This document shows, piece after piece, positions 57,890 through 64,000 of a DNA stretch of 64,000 nucleotides. The number at the start of each line of letters is the position of its first letter. Position 1 is the first letter of the stretch. Under the pieces are notes generated by a model, which ran no database searches, was not told where the DNA came from, and was given only the letters and a program-made list of their open reading frames with translations. The stretch is from Halioglobus maricola. GTDB lineage: Bacteria > Pseudomonadota > Gammaproteobacteria > Pseudomonadales > Halieaceae. The position numbers were made by a program, and so were the translations under genes. The stretch covers positions 2,556,501 through 2,620,500 of the forward strand of contig NZ_CP036422.1 of the NCBI RefSeq assembly GCF_009388985.1. Reading direction: 5' to 3'.

Positions 57890-59296
57890 ATGGGAAAGTT
57901 CAGTTTACAGGCACTTCTTGCCGACCGCGGTCTCACCCCGGAGGAAAGACGCGAGGTACTGGAAGACCTGTTCGTTTTCGGCAAGAAAAACCGCAATCCC
58001 TACCTGGTGAGAATGAGCATCCTCCTCGTTCTTTCAACCATGATAGCAACGGCGGGACTATTGTCAGACTCGGCGGCTGTGGTTATCGGTGCGATGCTTG
58101 TCGCGCCCCTGATGAACCCGGTAATGGCTGCCGCCGGTGCGGTCGTCATGGGATGGCCCGGGCGTTTTTATGGTGCGCTATGGCTGGTAACGGCCATGGG
58201 GCTGGGGGCCCTGCTGCTGTCCTCGCTGATCACTGGCCTGTCACCCGATCTGGTCTTTCTACCCGAGCAGGTGCTGGCGCGCACCCGCCCGACCTTCTAT
58301 GACCTTCTGATCGCCCTGGCAGCAGGCTCTGCAGGCGCCTACACCATCACCCGCAAACAAACCAGCGCAATCCCCGGCGTGGCTGTTGCTGTCGCCCTAC
58401 TGCCCCCCCTCGCTTCCGCGGGCATCCTACTGACGAGTGGAGAGTATGAGCTGGCGACACGGGCCGTTGTGCTGTTTTTAACCAATCTAATCGCCATGGT
58501 GCTTGCAGGTGCGCTCACTTTCATGGCGGTGGGCGTATCACCGGCGACCACGCGCAAGAAGACAGCCGCTTTCGTGCGCAGCCAATTATCACTATTCCTG
58601 GTTTTGACCATAGCGGTGTCCATCCCGCTTTGGTTCTACAGCGAGAAAATTCTCTTTAACGCACGCTATCGCGCTGCGAAATCCGAGGTCTTGCAAAACT
58701 GGCTACAGGCGAGTGATCTGGAACTGGTCGATATCGAGCTGCTAACCGAGCGAAAAACCATCTACCTTGCACTGGAAGGGCCCTCTCCCCCTGTCACGCT
58801 TGGCGAACTGCATCAACAGCTATCTGAAACACGATCAGACTGGGCGGTACACAACTTCAAAATCCATTACACATGGACCCAAAAAGTGACTGGTGTATGG
58901 CCGCAGGTTGGAAACTCGATCAGCAGCATAGCAAAGCAAGCCGAGAGTAGCCTGGACAAACTGGCGGGTGTTAACTGGGTCTGGCAATCCACTCAATACA
59001 ATGCGGAATCTGCAGCAACGGCTTCGGATGGAGAACACTACAGCCTGGTATTCGCCGACACAGGCAAATTCAAACTTACGGCGGCATGCGGGCAATGGAC
59101 AGGCAAGTACAGCTTCGGCGGGCGCTCTCTGGACATTGAAATGAACAGAAACTGGTTCTCCGGATGCCGCGACGACAATGTACTCAAAATTTTCCTCGAT
59201 GACCTGGATCGCGCGCGTGCGGCGTACATCGACAAGAACAACTTGCAGATCACGCTCGCAGGCAGCGAGGGAATCATGTATTTCAAGCAGCAATAG
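57890..59296 (+). CDS. DUF389 membrane protein fused to a META-like domain
   Basis: This 468-residue protein starts at ATG 57890; a TTG immediately upstream is in frame. Residues about 30-235 carry seven to eight helices with the DUF389/TIGR00341 signatures SDSAAVVIGAMLVAPLMNPVMAAAG in outline and ALAAGSAGAYTITRKQTSAIPGVAVAVALLPPLASAG. Residues about 235-350 form a soluble domain. The last 100 residues (YSLVFADTGKFKLTAACGQWTGKY to GIMYFKQQ in outline) match a META/HslJ-like domain, a fold seen in heat-inducible and surface proteins. The fusion is in frame and not explained by a frameshift. The function of DUF389 is not established; a META module suggests a periplasmic sensing or folding role. 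Confidence 0.82.
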   Translation: MGKFSLQALLADRGLTPEERREVLEDLFVFGKKNRNPYLVRMSILLVLSTMIATAGLLSDSAAVVIGAMLVAPLMNPVMAAAGAVVMGWPGRFYGALWLVTAMGLGALLLSSLITGLSPDLVFLPEQVLARTRPTFYDLLIALAAGSAGAYTITRKQTSAIPGVAVAVALLPPLASAGILLTSGEYELATRAVVLFLTNLIAMVLAGALTFMAVGVSPATTRKKTAAFVRSQLSLFLVLTIAVSIPLWFYSEKILFNARYRAAKSEVLQNWLQASDLELVDIELLTERKTIYLALEGPSPPVTLGELHQQLSETRSDWAVHNFKIHYTWTQKVTGVWPQVGNSISSIAKQAESSLDKLAGVNWVWQSTQYNAESAATASDGEHYSLVFADTGKFKLTAACGQWTGKYSFGGRSLDIEMNRNWFSGCRDDNVLKIFLDDLDRARAAYIDKNNLQITLAGSEGIMYFKQQ

Positions 59297-59392
59297 CGTT
59301 TTGTGGAGATAGCGTGCCTGGTGTTGCTTGATGCGCTCTATGTCGAGTAGTTCAGTCGTTTGGACAATCCTCCAAACCGGAAGTCCGGTTCT

Positions 59393-60259
59393 CTAGTTTC
59401 GAATAAATTCGTTCGCATACCATTCGAGCATTTTAATTTTGTCCTCGAATGAACTGTCCGGCTGGCCCGCAAAGGGATCCCTGAAACCGATAACCACGTC
59501 GGTGACGCCAATACTTTCGAGGCGCTCTATGCCTTCACGGGTAAAGGCATCCTGACCGGTAGCCCAGAATCTGAAGGGGGTATCGCTGCAGCCATACTCT
59601 TCGCGCAGCTCGCGTATACGCTTGATATACGCTTCCAGCTCATCCGTCTGCGCACCGGCACAGGCCCAGCCGTCTCCTACTCTGGCCGCGCGTTTTAGAG
59701 CAGCCTCTGAATGGCCGCCAATGTAGATCGGCGTTGGGTTGGCCGGAGCCGGGCTCATCTTGCTCTCTGGCAGACTATGACAAGCACCTTCGAATCCAAA
59801 GTACTCTCCCGTCTCCAGACCTCGCAGAATCGCCACTTGCTCATCCAGGCGCTTGCCGCGCTTCTCCCAGGGCACACCGGCGACGGCAAAATCCTCCGGC
59901 CATGGGCTGAGACCTATCCCAAGATCAAGGCGCCCCCCGCTAAATGCCTGGATACTCTGTACTTGCTTGGCCACAATGGCCGCTTGCCGAATGGCAAGCT
60001 TATAGACGTAAGTGCAGAAACGGATGTTCTTAGTCACCGCCGCCATATGGGTTACGGCGATCAGGGCTTCCATGAACGGCTGGTTCTCCAGAAAATCCCG
60101 ACCACCATCCTTGGTATAGGGGTACTTGGTGTCAGAGGCTTTTGGATAACAAATGCTATCCGGCACCGCGATACTGTCGTAGCCTGCTGCCTCCGCCTTT
60201 TGTGCCATTGGTGCGTAGTGAGATGGCTCGCACATTCCAATGTTCAGACTAAATTTCAT
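59393..60259 (-). CDS. LLM-class F420-type luciferase-like oxidoreductase
   Basis: I set ATG 60259 as start (288 aa); the frame runs further up without a better signal. This TIM-barrel enzyme has MKFSLNIGMCEPSHYAPMAQ at the N-terminus, DSIAVPDSICYPK, the conserved His region in FMEALIAVTHMAAVTK, and LDLGIGLSPWPEDFAV. The IGGHSEAALKRAARVGDGW stretch is typical of LLM-class proteins. Many members use coenzyme F420, others FMN; the cofactor here cannot be settled by motif alone. It follows the TetR gene on the same strand with a 110-bp gap and is probably regulated by it. Confidence 0.88.
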   Translation of the reverse strand: MKFSLNIGMCEPSHYAPMAQKAEAAGYDSIAVPDSICYPKASDTKYPYTKDGGRDFLENQPFMEALIAVTHMAAVTKNIRFCTYVYKLAIRQAAIVAKQVQSIQAFSGGRLDLGIGLSPWPEDFAVAGVPWEKRGKRLDEQVAILRGLETGEYFGFEGACHSLPESKMSPAPANPTPIYIGGHSEAALKRAARVGDGWACAGAQTDELEAYIKRIRELREEYGCSDTPFRFWATGQDAFTREGIERLESIGVTDVVIGFRDPFAGQPDSSFEDKIKMLEWYANEFIRN

Positions 60260-60369
60260 TCTGGCTTTTCCTTTTCTACCGGGACGCGTAAGTGGCGACA
60301 ACAATGTCGTCCACCCGTTGACTTTTCAAGCCACTAAAAGTCAATGAGCTCACTCGGCCCCTATAGGGT

Positions 60370-60984
60370 CTAAGCCTGAATACCCCGTATAAACACTGCG
60401 CTAGCCAGTTGCACTGTTTTACTGTCGTAATGAGGGAGCGTGTTCTCGGAAGCCTTACTGGACAATAACCCCGTCTGTAACTGATGAAATATCAACGACA
60501 TTCGCCGGATATCAAGATCACGGATCTCCCCTCTCTCAATGCCCTGCTTCAGTGTTCGCCTTACCCGATCCCGCCAGCGCCGGTTTTGGCGGACGATCTG
60601 GGGCAAGTAAGGCGCCAGCAGCGTATCGTCCTCACGAGCGAACAGCGATAACACCGGATTGCGTTCCATGAAATCAAAGGAAGTGATGAAAAGGCTATTG
60701 AGCTCTTCCAGCGTCGTTTCTTCCGAACCGGAGGCCTTGTATTCGACAAACGTCGTCCACTGCTTCAGCGTGTCTTCCACCACGGCATTAAACAAGCCGG
60801 ATTTGCTGTCAAAGAAGTGGTACACGAGCCCCTTAGAAACCTCAGCTCGCCGCGCAACTTCATCCATCGTGGTTTTCTTGTAGCCCAGCTCTGCAAAACA
60901 GCCCCCTGCCTTGCCCAAAACGGCAATACGCCGCCTGGCAGAACCCTGCTTACGGCGAATTTCATAATCAGAATGTTCACGCAT
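60370..60984 (-). CDS. TetR-family transcriptional regulator
   Basis: I chose ATG 60984 (204 aa); an upstream TTG start is in frame. The helix-turn-helix is KKTTMDEVARRAEVSKGLVYHFFDSKSGLFN in outline. The C-terminal ligand domain covers residues about 75-204. It diverges from the phosphotransferase-like gene at 61091, and the LLM oxidoreductase lies downstream on its own strand. The inverted repeat at 61008-61036 lies between the divergent starts, so it is a good candidate operator. Confidence 0.9.
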   Translation of the reverse strand: MREHSDYEIRRKQGSARRRIAVLGKAGGCFAELGYKKTTMDEVARRAEVSKGLVYHFFDSKSGLFNAVVEDTLKQWTTFVEYKASGSEETTLEELNSLFITSFDFMERNPVLSLFAREDDTLLAPYLPQIVRQNRRWRDRVRRTLKQGIERGEIRDLDIRRMSLIFHQLQTGLLSSKASENTLPHYDSKTVQLASAVFIRGIQA

Positions 60985-61007
60985 ACATCGACACTCAAGC
61001 AAACGTC

Positions 61008-61036
61008 ATTGACCCTAGCTATCTATTATAGTCAAT
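61008..61036. promoter_or_regulatory. Inverted repeat between TetR and phosphotransferase genes
   Basis: ATTGAC (61008-61013) and GTCAAT (61031-61036) form perfect 6-bp arms around a 17-bp spacer. The position between divergent genes fits an operator for the TetR regulator. The spacing is long for a single dimer, so this is tentative. Confidence 0.35.
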
Positions 61037-61090
61037 AGTGTCCTACTATCCTTCAATCAACACCAGTTACCGATAAAGAGAGTTCACAGG

Positions 61091-62524
61091 ATGGCCACTT
61101 CAACCAACGTTACATCAGCCGACGATCTTGACCCTGTTGAGGCGGAGAACCTGGCAGGAATCAGTGCCTGGGTATTAGCTAAGCTCGGCGGCGAGGTGCA
61201 GGGAATGAGACGCCTGGAACGGTGGCGCCCTCAATGGAAGGTCAACTACACCGTCGACGGTGAGAATCGGGCCGTACTGGTGAGGGGCGACAGGCCCAAC
61301 TCCGGCAAACACGACCTCAGGTTCGAGATGGATGTAATGGCCGTGCTAGAGTCCAATGGCATTCGTGTTCCACACATCTATGGCTGGATGGAAACCCCGA
61401 AAGCTTTCGTTATGGAGTGGATAGACACAGAGGACCGCGCGCCAGGAATGCTGCATACAGCGATCGAAAACCCGACAACAATGGATGATGAGCGTTGGCA
61501 GGCAATGCTGAGCTATATGGATCATCTGGCCAAGGTTCATGCCGTTCCAGTCAGTGAGTTTGCCAAGGTCAAAAAGCTCAGCAGCCCTCCCGAAACTGCT
61601 GCAGACATCGCCCTTAGAGCAACTGAAGAAATGTATCTGGCGGGTGTCTATACCAACAACAACGAACCCACCTTCGAATTTCTTCAGTCATGGCTGAGAC
61701 GCAACGTGCCCTCACACCGCACCCGTGCGAGCTTCATCGCGGGCGACGCGGGACAGTTCATGTCCGCAGGCACGGAAGTACTCGCGCTGCTCGACTTTGA
61801 AATTGCCAATATTGGCGATACACACTGGGATCTTGCCTGTTTCCGGGGCAGACATCCTTACGAAAACATGGGTGACATTCCCGCACTTTACCGTCGCTAT
61901 GCTGAGGTCACCGGTGAAGAGGTCGACCTTCCGGTGGTTGGCTACTACACCGTCGCTTTTCTCCAACTGGCAGGCATAGCCTCAAAGTTCTTTGGTGATC
62001 CAAAAGCGGTCGGCGGCAACTGGATTGAAGGCCTGCTTGAATACGCAAGCATCACGCGGCGCGCCTATGAGGCCATTGCTGAGTTGCAGGGCATCACCCT
62101 GGACTATGACCTGAAGCTACCAGAACCGACAAGCAACGACCGGGAAGAATCCGCACTCAAAAAGCTCTTGGTGGATATTGAGCGACTCCCCACCTCCAAA
62201 ACATTCGAGCCCTGGGAACGCGACTTGCTGCATGCTATTCCGGAATTCTTGCTCAATAACTCTCGCTATCGGAATTGGTTTGAGAGAGAGACAATCGCCG
62301 ATATCAATGCCCTCACGGGGGGCAAACATGAAAACCTACAGAGCGCCGATGCCGCAGCAACAGCGCTCATTTCGGCCAATGATCCAGCCAACGACGAAGC
62401 CATTGTGCGGCTTATGCACCACCGCGCGCTGCGCTTATCCATGATCATCGCAAACAGTAACCCCAATGACACAAATCCACTTTTCCACAAGCTTGATCCC
62501 ATCCTCGCAGTGGCAGCTGATTAG
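61091..62524 (+). CDS. APH/choline-kinase-like phosphotransferase family protein with altered catalytic loop
   Basis: This 477-residue protein has an APH-type kinase fold: N-lobe VNYTVDGENRAVLVRGDRP, and a C-lobe with FIAGDAGQFMSAG in place of the usual HGDxxxxN catalytic loop, followed by LLDFEIANIGDTHWDLA. The catalytic Asp and the metal-binding DFE remain, but the His is Ala and the Asn is Met. Phosphotransfer may be weak or the reaction different. A C-terminal helical domain (residues about 330-477), with HHRALRLSM near the end, is unassigned. The TetR gene diverges from it. Related proteins sit beside acyl-CoA-metabolism genes, but no such gene is adjacent here. Confidence 0.8.
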   Translation: MATSTNVTSADDLDPVEAENLAGISAWVLAKLGGEVQGMRRLERWRPQWKVNYTVDGENRAVLVRGDRPNSGKHDLRFEMDVMAVLESNGIRVPHIYGWMETPKAFVMEWIDTEDRAPGMLHTAIENPTTMDDERWQAMLSYMDHLAKVHAVPVSEFAKVKKLSSPPETAADIALRATEEMYLAGVYTNNNEPTFEFLQSWLRRNVPSHRTRASFIAGDAGQFMSAGTEVLALLDFEIANIGDTHWDLACFRGRHPYENMGDIPALYRRYAEVTGEEVDLPVVGYYTVAFLQLAGIASKFFGDPKAVGGNWIEGLLEYASITRRAYEAIAELQGITLDYDLKLPEPTSNDREESALKKLLVDIERLPTSKTFEPWERDLLHAIPEFLLNNSRYRNWFERETIADINALTGGKHENLQSADAAATALISANDPANDEAIVRLMHHRALRLSMIIANSNPNDTNPLFHKLDPILAVAAD

Positions 62525-62614
62525 CGACAACACCGAACTCGAATTTTTCATCGTTTTGGATATCTCGTGCGGTACACTGTGGGGCGTGTACTTTATCTTT
62601 GGAAAGAGCTACCA

Positions 62615-64000
62615 ATGCGACGTTTCAAGCCCCTGGCCGTTAGGTTCAATGCTCTGGTTTTATTGCTTGCGGCTTCTTTTCCGGCGTTCGCCCTTGCCGA
62701 TGCTACGCCCATACTGGGCCCGATAAACAGCGACCCCCTAACCCAGCGCGGCATCAGCCCGCGCATTCTCGATGTCGCCATTGTTCCCATGTCTCAGGGG
62801 CTCGGCTGGAAGAGCAAGGCCGTATACCGCCAGACTCTCCCTGACGGCTCCTCTGGCACGGAACGATTCCGGGTGATATTTGATCCAGATACTGACTACG
62901 GTCGCGACCTATATATAGAGCTGGAATCTGAGCCATTGCGATCGGCGCGAAGCTATCGGCGAATTCTTGAAGTGACTCTGGGCGCAGACCAATGGCTGAG
63001 AACAGGCGATCGCCTTCACGATGCGGCCAGCATCAAACTAGTCTCCTCCGATAATGGGCAGGAAATTATCGAGTTTCGCTACGCGACACAAAGTCTCCCT
63101 ACCAGCCTCAAATGGCTGACAAAACTGGCTGGGCGAGTCTATGTACTCGATGGCCGTCTGGACCGCATAGAATTGACAGCCAGCGGAGAGATGCAACGGG
63201 AAGGGATCACTCACCAGGACCTCACAATGAAGGTCTATTTCGGCGAAGTACAGTCACCGGGTGGCCACGTAATATCAGCCATACGTGAAACTTTTCGCGC
63301 TCGCCTGGGCCGGCAGTGGGTAGATGTTGATTCCTGGGTGCGGATGCTCGAATACTCTGGCACAGATCTTGGGGATATCGCCTGGGACACCAGCAACCTG
63401 CCCATACCGGATAAAACCGAAGAGGGCCCACTCCCCGCGCCAGATGAAGCCGTGGCAGCGCTTAACAAGGATACGATGGGAAGCCTTCCTGTTATCGGCG
63501 ATATGCTAAACGACGATGTAGCAGCCGAAGATACCATTCGCCTGAACCTGCAGCGCACCCTGCCCATCTGGGCAGATGACGTACGCAAGCTAGGGTTCGA
63601 GTTACCAAAGACCTACGGATTGGGGCTGGCGGGCTACTATCAGCGCCAGGATATCGACCTGCAGGGTTTCAAAGTACAGGGCATTGACATCACTAATGAT
63701 CTACCGCTGATTGACCCCTTCGGATCCGATGTGGAAAACGAGGCCGTCACCGGCCAACTGCGCGCAGACGTCTGGGTGCTGCCGTTCCTGAACGTAAGCC
63801 TGCTACTGGGCGAACTCGAAACAGAATCCGATGTGACCCTGCGCTTTACGCCTGGGTTCCGCAACCTGGTCGGTTTGGGTGGAGGTGTCGAACTTCCGGA
63901 ATTCTATAGCTTCGAAAGCAATACCAGCGGCAGTACCGTGGGGCTTGGTTTGTTGACCGGCTTTCAGTACGAACAGCTCGTAATGTCTCTCGGGGTCAAT
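62615..64000 (+). CDS. Secreted protein with predicted beta-barrel region (3' end outside window)
   Basis: ATG 62615 has GGAAAGAG at a good distance upstream, and the frame stays open to the end of the window (462 codons seen), so it is a partial gene. The signal peptide ends AFALA-DA. Residues about 25-290 form a soluble beta-rich domain (PRILDVAIVPMSQGLGW, RVYVLDGRLDRIELTASGE). From about residue 330, amphipathic strands with aromatics appear (KTYGLGLAGYYQRQDIDLQG, RADVWVLPFLNVSLLLGE, VGLGLLTGFQYEQLV), which fits the start of an outer-membrane barrel. I do not recognise the family. It lies 90 bp after the phosphotransferase gene, possibly in the same operon. Confidence 0.72.
   Translation, partial: MRRFKPLAVRFNALVLLLAASFPAFALADATPILGPINSDPLTQRGISPRILDVAIVPMSQGLGWKSKAVYRQTLPDGSSGTERFRVIFDPDTDYGRDLYIELESEPLRSARSYRRILEVTLGADQWLRTGDRLHDAASIKLVSSDNGQEIIEFRYATQSLPTSLKWLTKLAGRVYVLDGRLDRIELTASGEMQREGITHQDLTMKVYFGEVQSPGGHVISAIRETFRARLGRQWVDVDSWVRMLEYSGTDLGDIAWDTSNLPIPDKTEEGPLPAPDEAVAALNKDTMGSLPVIGDMLNDDVAAEDTIRLNLQRTLPIWADDVRKLGFELPKTYGLGLAGYYQRQDIDLQGFKVQGIDITNDLPLIDPFGSDVENEAVTGQLRADVWVLPFLNVSLLLGELETESDVTLRFTPGFRNLVGLGGGVELPEFYSFESNTSGSTVGLGLLTGFQYEQLVMSLGVN

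Noticed and set aside
1..64000. Mobile elements, prophage, integron or toxin-antitoxin locus
   Set aside because: No transposase, integrase, terminal inverted repeats, attachment sites, phage structural genes or paired small toxin/antitoxin genes were found.

Overview
The window looks like part of a Gram-negative chromosome, most likely a marine gammaproteobacterium of the Cellvibrionales/Halieaceae (OM60/NOR5) type. This is an inference from gene content, not from a marker gene: two TonB-dependent receptors, OprB/OprP-type porins, Fur- and CRP-like operators, YHYH and PTL/IPTL-CTERM-like surface proteins, and many hydrolases and oxidoreductases typical of heterotrophic marine bacteria. No rRNA, tRNA, insertion sequence, prophage, integron or CRISPR array was found.

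Region 1 (1-13 kb) is rich in exported proteins. It opens with the end of an amidohydrolase. Next come a calcium-binding (thrombospondin type 3) surface protein with near-perfect 66-bp DNA repeats and a tail-to-tail pair of a hybrid histidine kinase and a LuxR-type response regulator. A tight four-gene operon of secreted proteins follows (9946 down to 5697); its second gene encodes a MACPF/perforin-like pore former and its third a LamG-like lectin. I consider this operon the strongest candidate for an undescribed system. Then come a UDP-xylose synthase gene whose only sensible start codon is ATC, and a secreted protein with a PTL-CTERM-like sorting tail.

Region 2 (12.4-27.9 kb) carries a cupredoxin-like protein, an outer-membrane protein and a GGDEF/EAL c-di-GMP enzyme in one transcription unit behind a perfect CRP-type half-site pair. 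A decayed zone with two gene remnants follows, then a TolB-like/TPR signalling protein, a BASS-family transporter, a YHYH lipoprotein, a 1252-residue surface protein with nine four-cysteine units, and a beta-propeller lipoprotein.

Region 3 (28-34 kb) is a complete iron acquisition locus: an FbpABC-type Fe(III) ABC transporter and a TonB-dependent receptor, each preceded by a Fur box.

Region 4 (34-64 kb) is catabolic and redox oriented. It holds amidohydrolase, sulfotransferase, alpha/beta hydrolases, a second TonB receptor and two porins, one of them fused to an amidohydrolase-like beta-sandwich. A CXXS thioredoxin-like protein, cytochrome P450, two F420-type enzymes, glutathionyl-hydroquinone reductase with pirin and LysR, and a flavin desaturase/ferredoxin-reductase/SnoaL/TetR operon follow. 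After these come a GNAT enzyme, a DUF389-META fusion, a TetR/LLM-oxidoreductase pair, a phosphotransferase-like protein and the start of an exported protein that runs off the window. A palindromic operator shared by the hydrolase at 36652 and the TonB receptor at 40148 suggests that uptake and hydrolysis are co-regulated. Together these genes suggest uptake and oxidative or hydrolytic processing of hydrophobic, possibly sulfated or ester-linked substrates; the substrate cannot be read from sequence.
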